In this document: positions 8,817-17,790 of the stretch, one piece after another
How positions within the stretch are numbered: position 1 is the first letter of the stretch
Layout: the number at the start of each line of letters is the position of its first letter
Assembly (NCBI RefSeq): GCF_002954665.1
Contig: NZ_MSCM01000001.1
Span: 1,798,075-1,862,074, forward strand
Direction of reading: 5' to 3'
DNA: 64,000 nucleotides
Origin: Polaribacter glomeratus
GTDB lineage: Bacteria > Bacteroidota > Bacteroidia > Flavobacteriales > Flavobacteriaceae
The notes under the pieces: generated by a model
What the model saw: the letters and a program-made list of their open reading frames with translations, nothing else
Told to the model about the DNA's origin: nothing
Database searches by the model: none
Translations under genes and position numbers: made by a program

Positions 8817-9444
8817 CTTTTACTTTATCTCCTAAATTTACATTGATCTTAGTTCCTAATGGTAAATAAATATCTACCCTAGAACCAAACTTAATAAAAC
8901 CTGCATCTGTACCTTGCACAACTTTATCTCCTTCTTTAGCATAATTTACAATTCTCTTAGCTAATGCACCTGCAATCTGTCTGTATAATATAGTACCGAT
9001 AGATTTATTTTCGATAACCACCGTCGTTCGTTCATTTTCTGTTGATGACTTTGGATGCCAAGCAACTAAAAATTTTCCTGGATGGTATTTACTATATTTT
9101 ATAACTCCACTCATAGCGTATCTTGTAACATGCACATTTATAGGAGACATAAAAATAGACACTTGAATTCTTTTATCTTTAAAAAATTCTGTTTCCTCTA
9201 CTTCTTCAATAACTACAACCTTACCATCTACGGGTGCTATAATTTGATTTTCATTTAAATTGGTAAACCTTTTAGGATTTCTAAAAAATTGCAATACAAT
9301 AACTACAAAGCCTAAAATAATAACTTGAATAGTTTTTACCAACCAAGCAATATCAATAAAATTTTCTACCAATAAAATTGCAGAAATTGCAATAATAAAA
9401 GTTACAGAAATAATCTTATACCCTTCTTTATGAAAACGAATCAT
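8788..9444 (-). CDS. psd: phosphatidylserine decarboxylase (short PSD-like form)
   Basis: The enzyme makes phosphatidylethanolamine from phosphatidylserine at the membrane. The 218-residue length matches the short archaeal-type PSD group. Two hydrophobic segments occupy residues 10-55. APVDGKVV near residue 90 and SPINVHVTRYAMSG near 120 are family hallmarks. The self-cleavage site that generates the pyruvoyl group is the GS in FIKFGSRVDIYLP near residue 188. It lies 2 bases after cdsA and overlaps the ACBP gene. No phosphatidylserine synthase gene is in the window. Confidence 0.93.
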   Translation of the reverse strand: MIRFHKEGYKIISVTFIIAISAILLVENFIDIAWLVKTIQVIILGFVVIVLQFFRNPKRFTNLNENQIIAPVDGKVVVIEEVEETEFFKDKRIQVSIFMSPINVHVTRYAMSGVIKYSKYHPGKFLVAWHPKSSTENERTTVVIENKSIGTILYRQIAGALAKRIVNYAKEGDKVVQGTDAGFIKFGSRVDIYLPLGTKINVNLGDKVKGGVQVIAEK

Positions 9445-9446
9445 TT

Positions 9447-10241
9447 TTAAATTATAAAGTTAATATACAAATATACAAATGGTGCAGCAAACAACAAGCT
9501 ATCTAGTCTATCTAAAATACCTCCATGTCCTGGCATTATGCTACCACTATCTTTAATTTTAGCTTGCCTTTTAAATTTTGATTCAACTAAATCTCCTATT
9601 GTACCTACTACAGATACAATGAGTCCTATAATTAACCAATTTAACAAAGAAAAATCAACATTAAATTTACTGATTAAAAAAGCGGTTAAAAGTGCAAAAG
9701 TTAAACCTCCAAGAAAACCTTCTACAGTTTTTTTTGGTGATACAGACGGAAACAACTTACGTGTTCCAAAATTTTTACCAACTAGAAAAGCAAATGAATC
9801 GTTTATCCAAATAATAGACAAAACACTAATCATTAAATAGGGATGGAAATTACCTTTATAAAAAGGAAGCAAAACCAAAAAGCAGATAGAAAATATTACA
9901 TATCTAATAGTTACGCCTAACTTAGCTCTATCATTAAAAAAAGTGATTTGTTTTTTGGCAAATAATTGGTACATCAGAAACAAAGAAGAAGCAATAGTAA
10001 CTGCTAAAACTAAAACGGTAGCATAGCTGTTTTGCCTTTGTATCATCAAAAATAAAACGAAAGCATAAAAAATGTAGGCTGCGTAGTTTTTTAAAGCTAC
10101 CATTTTTGTGAATTCCCAAATACATAAAAACCCGAAAATTGTAGTTAATACTATATAAGATTCCTTTGACAATAGAATTGCAGATATAAATATTAAAACA
10201 TATATTATTCCAGAAAGACTCCTTGTTAAGAGGTGGCGCAT
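9447..10241 (-). CDS. cdsA: phosphatidate cytidylyltransferase
   Basis: CdsA makes CDP-diacylglycerol from phosphatidate and CTP, the branch point of phospholipid synthesis. The 264-residue protein has about seven membrane helices. It ends in the family signature with KDSGSIMPGHGGILDRLDS near residue 230. SFAFLVGKNFG and SPKKTVEGFLGG in the middle are also typical. The gene is separated from the LUD gene by one base and from psd by two, so it is cotranscribed with ftsH upstream. Confidence 0.95.
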   Translation of the reverse strand: MRHLLTRSLSGIIYVLIFISAILLSKESYIVLTTIFGFLCIWEFTKMVALKNYAAYIFYAFVLFLMIQRQNSYATVLVLAVTIASSLFLMYQLFAKKQITFFNDRAKLGVTIRYVIFSICFLVLLPFYKGNFHPYLMISVLSIIWINDSFAFLVGKNFGTRKLFPSVSPKKTVEGFLGGLTFALLTAFLISKFNVDFSLLNWLIIGLIVSVVGTIGDLVESKFKRQAKIKDSGSIMPGHGGILDRLDSLLFAAPFVYLYINFII

Positions 10242-10242
10242 A

Positions 10243-10827
10243 TTATAAATCTTCTAATAGCAACAAATATAAGTTTTTTGAATTACTGTTACCATAGTTT
10301 AAAAAATTATCATCACTATTATCAATAATATAATTTTTTATAGCAGAGATATTAGTAGGCAAACTCTTTGTCCTATTTGTTTTAATACCTGTTAAACCTT
10401 GACCCGTATCCTTAACTAGTTGACTTGTTGTTGCATACACAATAAAGTTGTCAGAAAACTCTCTTAACCTTGTACTTTTTAATTGATTTGACGAAAAGAG
10501 AATATCTCCGTTATCTGCAATTAAATGTTCGCAAGAAGTAAGTATTGGGGTGTTATCGTTAAATTTGTGTATTATTTTAACTTCATTCTTATTAAATAAA
10601 GAAGCTAAGCTTTCGTTTAACAAATAAATTTCATCCCAATTATTTTCTGAGAGCACTTTTTTAAAATTATCAATAACCTCTGCTTTATTTACACAATACA
10701 AAAACTTCCCTCCTTTTTTAAGAAAATTATGTACAAACAAATCATCAAGAGATAATTTTACCTCTTGTTTTTCTGTTTCTGTATCCTCATCTGTTTGGAT
10801 ATTAAAGAGCTTTTTAAAGAAATTCAT
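10243..10827 (-). CDS. LUD-domain protein (LutC/YkgG-like)
   Basis: This 194-residue cytoplasmic protein has an N-terminal charged region and a C-terminal LUD-like fold. HLIADNGDILFSSNQL near residue 105 and FSDNFIVYATTSQLV near 124 support the call. LUD proteins are named for LutC in lactate use. In Bacteroidota a stand-alone version often sits between ftsH and cdsA, and its role there is not known to me. The gene follows ftsH by 7 bases and precedes cdsA by 1. No lutA or lutB is present, so a lactate role is unlikely. Confidence 0.75.
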   Translation of the reverse strand: MNFFKKLFNIQTDEDTETEKQEVKLSLDDLFVHNFLKKGGKFLYCVNKAEVIDNFKKVLSENNWDEIYLLNESLASLFNKNEVKIIHKFNDNTPILTSCEHLIADNGDILFSSNQLKSTRLREFSDNFIVYATTSQLVKDTGQGLTGIKTNRTKSLPTNISAIKNYIIDNSDDNFLNYGNSNSKNLYLLLLEDL

Positions 10828-10834
10828 TTAAAAA

Positions 10835-12814
10835 TTATGCTTCAGGCGTATTATCTACTGCCGGTTTTTCTAGTACTTCTTTGATTGTTTCGTGCTCTAC
10901 TTCTTCTGCTTCGCCAAAAGGTCTCTTACCAAAGATTTCTTGTAAGTCATCTTTAAAAATAACTTCTTTTTCTAATAACAAATCTGCTAATAACGTTAGC
11001 TTCTCTTTGTTATTTTCTAAAAGATCAATAGCTCTTTGATATTGTGTCTCGATCATTTTAGAGATTTCTTTATCAATTTTTCTACCAGTTTCTTCGCTAT
11101 ACGGTTTTACAAAAGCATCATTACCCGATGAATCATAATACGTAATATTACCAACTTCCTCGTTTAAACCATAGACAGTAATCATTGCTCTAGCTTGTTT
11201 CGTTACTTTTTCTAAATCGCTTAAAGCTCCTGTAGAAATTTTATTAAACATTACTTTTTCTGCAGCTCTACCTCCCATTGTAGCACACATTTCATCCAAC
11301 ATTTGTTCTGTTTGAACAATCATTCTTTCTGCTGGCAAATACCAAGCAGCTCCTAATGATTGTCCTCTTGGCACAATCGTAACCTTTACTAAAGGTGCAG
11401 CATGCTCTAACATCCAACTTACAGTTGCATGACCCGCTTCGTGAAACGCAATTACTTTCTTTTCTTTCGGTGTAATTACTTTATTTTTCTTCTCTAAACC
11501 ACCAACAATTCTATCAACAGCATCTAAAAAATCTTGGTGATGAATTGCTTTTTTACCTGTTCTTGCGGCGATTAAAGCAGCTTCATTACACATATTTGCA
11601 ATGTCTGCACCAGAAAAACCTGGAGTTTGTTGCGCTAGAAACCCTATTTTAACATCATCTGCTAATTTTAATGGTTTTATATGAACTTCAAAAATTTCTT
11701 TTCTTTCGTTAATATTTGGTAAATCAACATAAATCTGTCTGTCAAAACGACCTGCACGCATTAACGCACTATCTAAAACGTCTGCTCTGTTGGTTGCAGC
11801 TAATACAATAACATTTACATCGGTTCCAAAACCATCCATTTCGGTTAATAACTGGTTTAATGTGTTTTCACGTTCGTCATTACCACCTGTCATGTTATTT
11901 TTTCCACGAGCTCTACCAATTGCATCAATTTCATCAATAAAAATGATTGACGGCGATTTTTGAGCGGCTTGTTTAAACAAATCTCGAACTCTAGAAGCTC
12001 CAACACCCACAAACATTTCAACAAAATCTGAACCAGATAAAGAGAAAAAAGGAACATCTGCTTCACCAGCTACTGCTTTTGCTAATAAGGTTTTCCCTGT
12101 TCCTGGAGGACCTACTAATAAAGCTCCTTTTGGAATTTTACCTCCTAACGAAGTATATTTATCTGGGTTCTTTAAAAAATCTACAATTTCTTGTACTTCT
12201 TCTTTTGCTCCTTCTAAACCAGCAACATTTTCGAACGTAGTTTTTACTTTCGTGTCTTTATCAAATAATTTAGCTTTCGATTTACCAATGCTAAAAATTT
12301 GACCTCCACCGCCTGCGCCACCACCGGCACCAGACATTCTTCTCATAAAAAATAACCAAACTGCGATTAAAATAATAAATGGTAAAAAACCAAGAATAGC
12401 ATCAAAAATGCTTGTGCTCTCTTTATTATCTACATCAACAATTAAATTATTCTCTTTTTTAATCGTTGCAATATTTTCTTCAAAAGTTCTTAAATCTCCA
12501 AAGTTATATTCGTAAACAGGAGATCCTGGTCTATAAAATGTTGTTGAAGTTTGCTTAGCATGTTTCGTCTTTTTAAGAGCTTCTGCCGTTAAAAACAACT
12601 GCGCAACATCTTTATTAATAACAACGATTTCTTTGATATCATTGTCTCTTAATATTTCTTCAAATTTATTTTTTGAAATACTTTTAGACGCCAAGTCGCC
12701 GCTACTAAAAAATTGTACTGCAATAATTACAATAAAAATTGCACCATAAATCCAGTACGAACTAAACTTAAACTTAGGTAAATTAGATTTATTCTCTTTA
12801 TTTGAATCGCTCAT
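10835..12814 (-). CDS. ftsH: ATP-dependent zinc metalloprotease FtsH
   Basis: FtsH is the membrane-bound AAA+ protease that removes damaged membrane proteins and regulatory targets. The 659-residue protein has membrane helices near residues 20-36 and 140-157 with a periplasmic loop between. Walker A GPPGTGKT is at 235-242, Walker B ends in DEID at 294-297, and the zinc-protease motif HEAGH is at 458-462. The second-region-of-homology arginines are in MRAGRFDR. The gene is 21 bases downstream of rsfS and heads the lipid-related genes LUD, cdsA and psd. Confidence 0.98.
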   Translation of the reverse strand: MSDSNKENKSNLPKFKFSSYWIYGAIFIVIIAVQFFSSGDLASKSISKNKFEEILRDNDIKEIVVINKDVAQLFLTAEALKKTKHAKQTSTTFYRPGSPVYEYNFGDLRTFEENIATIKKENNLIVDVDNKESTSIFDAILGFLPFIILIAVWLFFMRRMSGAGGGAGGGGQIFSIGKSKAKLFDKDTKVKTTFENVAGLEGAKEEVQEIVDFLKNPDKYTSLGGKIPKGALLVGPPGTGKTLLAKAVAGEADVPFFSLSGSDFVEMFVGVGASRVRDLFKQAAQKSPSIIFIDEIDAIGRARGKNNMTGGNDERENTLNQLLTEMDGFGTDVNVIVLAATNRADVLDSALMRAGRFDRQIYVDLPNINERKEIFEVHIKPLKLADDVKIGFLAQQTPGFSGADIANMCNEAALIAARTGKKAIHHQDFLDAVDRIVGGLEKKNKVITPKEKKVIAFHEAGHATVSWMLEHAAPLVKVTIVPRGQSLGAAWYLPAERMIVQTEQMLDEMCATMGGRAAEKVMFNKISTGALSDLEKVTKQARAMITVYGLNEEVGNITYYDSSGNDAFVKPYSEETGRKIDKEISKMIETQYQRAIDLLENNKEKLTLLADLLLEKEVIFKDDLQEIFGKRPFGEAEEVEHETIKEVLEKPAVDNTPEA

Positions 12815-12835
12815 TTTTTTATAAAATCAATAAGA

Positions 12836-13204
12836 TTAAACTGGATTTATTACGGTAATTTTTGCGTCACCCCAAAGGCCTTCAATATCATAAAAGTCTC
12901 TAACATGTTTTTGAAAAACGTGCACTACTACATGAACGTAATCCATTAAAATCCACTCAGAATTTGTTTGCCCTTCTATGTGCCAAGGTTTGTCTTTAAG
13001 TGTTTTGCTAACTACTTTTTGAACCGAACCAGAAATTGCATTTACTTGTGTATTAGAATTTCCAGAACAGATTATAAAATAATCACAAACTGTATTTTCT
13101 ATTTCTCTTAAATCTAATAATAAAATATTTTCTCCCTTAACATCATCTATCCCCTTAATAATCACAGAGATTAAATCATCGATGCTTGCTTGCTTTTTTG
13201 CCAT
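12836..13204 (-). CDS. rsfS: ribosomal silencing factor RsfS (Iojap/YbeB)
   Basis: RsfS binds ribosomal protein uL14 and blocks subunit joining when nutrients are scarce. The 122-residue protein contains the family core: DYFIICSGNSNTQVNAI near residue 36, WHIEGQTNSEWILMDY near 78 and a DFYDIEGLWGDA ending. It is the first gene of the minus-strand rsfS-ftsH-LUD-cdsA-psd-ACBP-YceI run and has a promoter box 23 bases upstream of its start. Confidence 0.96.
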   Translation of the reverse strand: MAKKQASIDDLISVIIKGIDDVKGENILLLDLREIENTVCDYFIICSGNSNTQVNAISGSVQKVVSKTLKDKPWHIEGQTNSEWILMDYVHVVVHVFQKHVRDFYDIEGLWGDAKITVINPV

Positions 13205-13226
13205 TAATATTTTTTCTAATTTAGTG

Positions 13227-13234
13227 CAAAGTTA
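13227..13234 (-). promoter_or_regulatory. -7 box for the rsfS-ftsH operon
   Basis: The minus strand reads TAACTTTG, a full match to the Bacteroidota -7 consensus TAnnTTTG, 23 bases before the rsfS start. No good -33 TTG was found at the usual 17-23 base distance. Confidence 0.5.
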
Positions 13235-13291
13235 TTATTTTTTTGCGAGTATTTTATGTATTATTGAACTAGTTTACACTTTATTTAACAC

Positions 13292-14023
13292 TTGAAAATA
13301 ATCAAACTTAATGCCACCAATTCTACCAATTCTTTTTTAAAAGAATTAGGGCAAAATTCTGCGCTTGAAAACTTTACGGTTGTGGTTACGGGTGAACAAA
13401 AAAAAGGTCGTGGCCAACAAGAAAGCAAGTGGATCTCTGAACCTTTTAAAAACCTTACATTCAGTGTTTTTACGAATGATTTTGATTTAGAAATTAGACA
13501 TCAAAAATATTTAAACTTCGCAATATCTCTAGGCGTATTTAACACCCTTGCACATCATAAAATCCCGAATCTTTCTATAAAATGGCCTAACGACATTTTG
13601 TCAGCAAACAAGAAAATCTGTGGCATTTTAATAGAAAACAATATTAAAGGTACTAAAATTAATAGTTCTATCATCGGTATTGGCTTAAATGTAAACCAAG
13701 AAAAATTTCCAGATACTATAAAAAATGTATCCTCTTTAAAAATTACTAGCAATTTAGAATTTGATTTAGATCGTTTATTGATCGAAATTGTTGAAAATTT
13801 AAAAAAGACAATACACCTGCTTTCATTAAAAGAATACCTAAAACTAGAAACAGATTACTTAACTGCTTTGTACAAAAACAAAATACCATCTATGTTTAAA
13901 GACAAAGATGGCATTTTATTTATGGGTAAAATTATAGGTGTTTCTAATTATGGCAATCTTCAAGTGGAATTAGAAGATGAAACCACTAGAGAATTCGGAG
14001 TGAAAGAAATTTCTTTCCTTTAA
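13292..14023 (+). CDS. birA: biotin--[acetyl-CoA-carboxylase] ligase
   Basis: BirA attaches biotin to the carboxyl carrier protein of acetyl-CoA carboxylase. The 243-residue protein lacks the DNA-binding N-terminal domain, as is usual in this phylum, so it should not act as a repressor. Family motifs are NATNSTNSFLK at residues 7-17, the biotin/AMP loop GRGQQESKW near 38, IKWPNDILS near 95 and KICGILIEN near 107. The start is TTG at 13292, chosen because no ATG lies upstream and the next would cut the core. It ends 4 bases inside the convergent SRPBCC gene. Confidence 0.92.
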   Translation: MKIIKLNATNSTNSFLKELGQNSALENFTVVVTGEQKKGRGQQESKWISEPFKNLTFSVFTNDFDLEIRHQKYLNFAISLGVFNTLAHHKIPNLSIKWPNDILSANKKICGILIENNIKGTKINSSIIGIGLNVNQEKFPDTIKNVSSLKITSNLEFDLDRLLIEIVENLKKTIHLLSLKEYLKLETDYLTALYKNKIPSMFKDKDGILFMGKIIGVSNYGNLQVELEDETTREFGVKEISFL

Positions 14024-14409
14024 AGTTTTTCTAAATTATCGGTTAGCGTTTCAATAAAGTTGGTCAATGGTTTTTTAACCATCATTGCCATCATCATATT
14101 AAATTCGCCATTAAAATCTAACTGCACTTTAGAAGAAGCTTCATCAATCTCATCGATATTTGCAACCAATTCAAAACTTAATTTGCTACTTGCCGCTCCC
14201 AAAGTAATGTTCGAAAATTCTGTGCTTTCTTTTAAAACCAACCTTATTTCTGGCATTCCTTTTAATCCGAAGATAAAAGAATCGCCTTCTACCTCAAACT
14301 TCTGAATAGATGCTGGCATTAATTGCTCAAAGTTTTTTAAATCTGATAAAAACTCAAAAGTTTCTTTTTGAGATTTATTCACCACTACTTTTGTACCACT
14401 AATATTCAT
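14020..14409 (-). CDS. SRPBCC-family protein
   Basis: This 129-residue cytoplasmic protein fits the START/SRPBCC helix-grip fold. SQKETFEFLSDLKNFEQLMP at the N-terminus is a common opening of this fold, and a long C-terminal helix is made from MVKKPLTNFIETLTDNLEKL. Such proteins hold hydrophobic ligands; the specific ligand is unknown. The gene is 12 bases downstream of pyrE on the same strand, so probably cotranscribed, and overlaps the 3' end of birA by 4 bases. Confidence 0.8.
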   Translation of the reverse strand: MNISGTKVVVNKSQKETFEFLSDLKNFEQLMPASIQKFEVEGDSFIFGLKGMPEIRLVLKESTEFSNITLGAASSKLSFELVANIDEIDEASSKVQLDFNGEFNMMMAMMVKKPLTNFIETLTDNLEKL

Positions 14410-14421
14410 ATTGTTTGTTTT

Positions 14422-15063
14422 TTATTGTTTCCACTCACTAGGGTTTGCGCTCCATTCTTGCAGTGTCTCTAATTCTTTTTCAGAAATATAATTACTATCT
14501 AACGCTTGTTCTAGAAGGTTTTTATAATTACTTAAGGTGGTTAAATGAATGTTCTTTGCTTTAAAATTATCTTCAGCAACTTTAAAACCATAGGTAAAAA
14601 TAGCCACCATTCCTTTCACCACAGCGCCAGCTTCTTTTAAAGCTGCAACAGCATTTAAACTACTATTACCTGTGCTTATTAAATCTTCGATAACCACCAC
14701 ATTTTGCCCACTTTCTAAATGGCCTTCAATTTGGTTTTTTCTACCGTGACTTTTAGGTTCTGGTCTTACATACACAAAAGGTACACCTAATTCTTGAGCA
14801 ACCAAAACGCCAATAGCAATTGCGCCTGTAGCAACACCTGCAATTACATCTGGTTTACCATATTGTAGTTCTACAATCTTAGCAATTTCTTCTTTTAAGA
14901 AAATACGAACTGATGGAAAAGACAACGTTATTCTATTATCGCAATAAATAGGAGATTTCCAACCAGAAGCCCATTTAAAGGGATCGTGCGGACTTAGCTT
15001 TATTGCTTTAATTTGCAATAAATGCTCGGCTGTTTTTTTTGCGTTATCTTTGTTTAAAATCAT
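14422..15063 (-). CDS. pyrE: orotate phosphoribosyltransferase
   Basis: PyrE converts orotate and PRPP to OMP in pyrimidine synthesis. I use the internal ATG at 15063 (MILNKDNAKK), giving 213 residues, because the longer frame runs through the divergent Nudix gene. The PRPP-binding signature VVVIEDLISTG is near residue 120. FKWASGWKSPIYCDNR near residue 27 and FVYVRPEPKSHG near 93 are typical. Only 7 bases separate its start codon from that of the Nudix gene on the opposite strand. Confidence 0.95.
   Translation of the reverse strand: MILNKDNAKKTAEHLLQIKAIKLSPHDPFKWASGWKSPIYCDNRITLSFPSVRIFLKEEIAKIVELQYGKPDVIAGVATGAIAIGVLVAQELGVPFVYVRPEPKSHGRKNQIEGHLESGQNVVVIEDLISTGNSSLNAVAALKEAGAVVKGMVAIFTYGFKVAEDNFKAKNIHLTTLSNYKNLLEQALDSNYISEKELETLQEWSANPSEWKQ
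15045..15052 (+). promoter_or_regulatory. -7 box for the Nudix gene, inside pyrE
   Basis: TATCTTTG matches TAnnTTTG fully and lies within the first codons of pyrE. It would give a leader of about 12-14 bases for the Nudix gene at 15071. No -33 TTG is found at the usual spacing. Confidence 0.45.
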
Positions 15064-15067
15064 ACCG

Positions 15068-15101
15068 CAAATGTATAAAGTTTTTGTAAATGATAAACCA
15101 A
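15068..15101 (-). promoter_or_regulatory. promoter for pyrE spanning the Nudix start codon
   Basis: On the minus strand a TTG (15099-15101) is followed after 23 bases by TACATTTG (15068-15075), a full -7 match. The box covers the ATG of the divergent Nudix gene and lies only 4 bases before the pyrE ATG, so the pyrE message could be leaderless or nearly so. Confidence 0.45.
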
Positions 15102-15667
15102 TTATTATCACATCTTCTCTAAAAAAAGAAAATAATTATCCGGTTTACGACTTTCAAAATATTATTTTTGATGATATCCTTCACAAGTTAAAAGACGAAA
15201 CAATAAAAGGAATCAACCTTTACACCTCTAATTTAAAGGATGATTGGCTCATTTTCTTACAGAATATAGAAGTTATTCCTGCAGCCGGCGGCTTGGTTTT
15301 AAATCCTAAAAAAGAAGTGTTATTTATTTTTAGAAATAATTTTTGGGATTTACCAAAAGGAAAAATTGAAAAAGGAGAACGTATTGAAACTGCTGCAATT
15401 AGAGAGGTTGAAGAAGAATGTGGCATTTTTAATCTATCGATTATCAAAAAAATAACTATTACCTATCATATTTATTTTCACAAAGGCGCAAAACTAAAAG
15501 AAACCCACTGGTTTTTAATGAACTCAGACTTTAATGGACAATTAGTTCCGCAAACGGAAGAAGGCATTACAGCTGTTTGTTTTAAAAATGACACCGCAAT
15601 TGATGAAGCTTTAAAAAACACTTTCGAAAATATTAAATTGGTTTATGATACGTATAAAGAAGGCTAA
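15071..15667 (+). CDS. Nudix hydrolase
   Basis: This is a 198-residue protein started at the ATG at 15071 (MYKVFVNDKP). A complete Nudix box runs from G97 to I119: G97, E103 and the REVEEECGI helix at 111-119 supply the metal-binding glutamates. The N-terminal 65 residues form an extra domain seen in many Bacteroidota Nudix proteins. The enzyme should hydrolyse a nucleoside diphosphate linked to another group; the substrate cannot be read from sequence. It faces pyrE with a 7-base gap, which hints at a shared control region in nucleotide metabolism. Confidence 0.9.
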   Translation: MYKVFVNDKPIIITSSLKKENNYPVYDFQNIIFDDILHKLKDETIKGINLYTSNLKDDWLIFLQNIEVIPAAGGLVLNPKKEVLFIFRNNFWDLPKGKIEKGERIETAAIREVEEECGIFNLSIIKKITITYHIYFHKGAKLKETHWFLMNSDFNGQLVPQTEEGITAVCFKNDTAIDEALKNTFENIKLVYDTYKEG

Positions 15668-15766
15668 ATTCAGTAACAAATGCTACTAAATGAGCTTCAT
15701 TTATTTTACAGTAGTCTTTAACTTTTATTAAAACGTTATGCCTAAGTCTATCTAAAAAAAACCAAC

Positions 15767-15774
15767 TACCTTTG
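15767..15774 (+). promoter_or_regulatory. -7 box for sulP
   Basis: TACCTTTG is a full match to TAnnTTTG and ends 24 bases before the sulP ATG at 15799. No -33 element is evident at standard spacing. Confidence 0.5.
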
Positions 15775-15798
15775 CCGACTTTTAAAAGCTACTAAATT

Positions 15799-17460
15799 AT
15801 GACTGAATTCATTAGAAAAATAATACCAAACGCAAAAGACGATGTGCTAGCAGGAATCACTGTTTCTTTAGCGATGATACCAGAAGTGGTAGCTTTTGCC
15901 TTTGTAGCTCAAATAGATCCTTTAGTGGCACTTTCCGGTGCATTTATCATTGGATTAATTACCGCTGTTTTTGGCGGAAGACCGGGTTTAATTTCTGGTG
16001 CTGCAGGTGCTGTTGCTGTTATTTTTGTAAGCATGATTTCTGAAGGGCATACAAAAGGAATGTTGTTTGACACGCCCATAGACAACATGGGTTATTTTTA
16101 TTTACTAGCCTGTGTAATTTTAATGGGAGTAATACAAATTCTTGCAGGAGTTTTAAAATTAGGTCGTTTTGTACGTTTAATTCCGCATTCTGTAATGATG
16201 GGATTTGTAAACGGATTGGCAATTGTTATTTTCTGGGCACAAGTAAAAATGTTTACTCACAAATCTGTAAAGGTCTCAGAAAACGGTGTAAATGAATATG
16301 TAAGCACCTATATGTTTGGCAAAGAATTGTACATTATGCTTGGTTTTGTTGCTTTAACCATGGCTATTATTTGGTTATTACCAAAAATTACAAAGAAATT
16401 ACCAGCCTCTTTAACGGCTATTTTAGTAACCACTTTTATCGTTATTTTTTCTGGTATAGAAGTTACAACCGTAGGCTCTTATATTATTGAAGGTGGCGGA
16501 ACGGGTTTAAAAGGAGAATTCCCAACACCTAATTTAGAACTTTGGCAAAACTTACCTTTTAACCTAGATACTTTAACGTTTATTTTACCTTTTGCCTTTT
16601 TAGCGGCTTCGGTTGGCTTAATAGAGTCTTTAATGACAATGAATTTAGTAGATGAATTAACAGAAACTAGAGGAAACGGAAATAGAGAATGTGTTGCACA
16701 AGGTGCAGGAAATATTGTAAGTGGTCTTTTTGGGGGAACTGGTGGTTGCGGAATGATAGGACAAACTGTAATTAACATCAATGCGGGTGGTAGAGGACGT
16801 TTATCTGGAATAATGATGGCGTTAACCTTATTAACTTTTATTCTTTTTACTGATAAATTAATAGAACAAGTGCCAATTGCAGCTTTAATTGGTGTAATGT
16901 TTATGATGGTTATTGAAACTTTTGCTTGGTCTAGTTTTAGAATTTTAAAGAAAATACCTAAATCTGATGCTTTTGTTTTAATCATCGTTTCTGCTGTAAC
17001 CGTTATTTTTGATCTTGCAATTGCCGTATTTGTAGGTGTAATTGTATCTGCATTGGTTTTTGCTTGGGAAAGCGCTAAAAAAATTAGAGCTAGAAAACGT
17101 ATTAAAGAAGACGGTACGAAAGTATACGAAATTTGGGGACCGTTGTTCTTTGGAAGTATCGCTGCATTTAATGAAAAGTTTGATGTAAAAAACGACCCAG
17201 AAAAAGTAGAAATCGACTTTGTAGAAGCGCGTATTTCTGATCATTCTGCTATAGAAGCTATTTATGCATTGGTAGAAAAGTACCAAGCCGAAGGTAAAAG
17301 CATTCGATTAAAACATTTAAGTGAAGATTGTAAGGTGCTTTTATACAAAGCAAGTCCAATTTTTCTAGATATTATTGAAGAAGATATCGATGATCCTCGT
17401 TATCACTTAGCGGCTAACCCAGAGAAGTTTCCGAAATCTTTGAAGGAGTATAAGTTTTAA
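15799..17460 (+). CDS. SulP/SLC26-family anion permease with STAS domain
   Basis: The 553-residue protein has a 10-14 helix membrane domain over residues 1-430 and a cytoplasmic STAS domain from about 440 to 545. The opening DVLAGITVSLAMIPEVVAF, GAFIIGLITAVFGGRPGLISG and GGTGGCGMIGQTVININAGG near 318 are SulP hallmarks. Such transporters move sulfate, bicarbonate or dicarboxylates. No carbonic anhydrase or sulfate gene is adjacent, so the substrate is open. It is a single-gene unit followed by a palindromic repeat. Confidence 0.93.
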   Translation: MTEFIRKIIPNAKDDVLAGITVSLAMIPEVVAFAFVAQIDPLVALSGAFIIGLITAVFGGRPGLISGAAGAVAVIFVSMISEGHTKGMLFDTPIDNMGYFYLLACVILMGVIQILAGVLKLGRFVRLIPHSVMMGFVNGLAIVIFWAQVKMFTHKSVKVSENGVNEYVSTYMFGKELYIMLGFVALTMAIIWLLPKITKKLPASLTAILVTTFIVIFSGIEVTTVGSYIIEGGGTGLKGEFPTPNLELWQNLPFNLDTLTFILPFAFLAASVGLIESLMTMNLVDELTETRGNGNRECVAQGAGNIVSGLFGGTGGCGMIGQTVININAGGRGRLSGIMMALTLLTFILFTDKLIEQVPIAALIGVMFMMVIETFAWSSFRILKKIPKSDAFVLIIVSAVTVIFDLAIAVFVGVIVSALVFAWESAKKIRARKRIKEDGTKVYEIWGPLFFGSIAAFNEKFDVKNDPEKVEIDFVEARISDHSAIEAIYALVEKYQAEGKSIRLKHLSEDCKVLLYKASPIFLDIIEEDIDDPRYHLAANPEKFPKSLKEYKF

Positions 17461-17510
17461 GAGGGATTTTAAACGTTTAGCAGGGAATAAAGTTTTATAA
17501 TTATTATTTG

Positions 17511-17585
17511 TAGCTATTTCCTGCTTTACGTTGCAATCTTTTTATTCATTCTTCATAAAAAGGATTTCCACTGCAATCAGGGCTA
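17511..17585 (+). repeat. palindromic dispersed repeat, copy A
   Basis: This 75-base element runs from TAGCTATTTCCTGCTTTACG to AATCAGGGCTA. It has TAGC/GCTA ends and a central hairpin (ATCTTTTTAT against ATAAAAAGGAT). It is the only recognisable structure in the 330-base gap after sulP. Two relatives occur at 47298-47395 and 59409-59480. All three have the same orientation relative to the gene whose stop codon precedes them. Confidence 0.85.
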
Positions 17586-17790
17586 GAAAACTAATTCTAC
17601 AAAATATAGAATTGTCGTTAATTTGTTTATTTTAGTTATCAAACGGACGTACAATCTATGAAGTTAATTTAGGAATACAAACATCAATTTTTAATTTGGA
17701 AGCTATATATTTTAATTTAACTATCTGACCCACAGGTTATTTAAATTTATTTCAGTATCTTTAGATTATAAATTTTAAGATAAAATAGCT

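Noticed and set aside
16479..16985. Minus-strand 168-residue frame inside sulP
   Set aside because: Antisense to strongly conserved SulP codons, proline/isoleucine-rich with no family resemblance.
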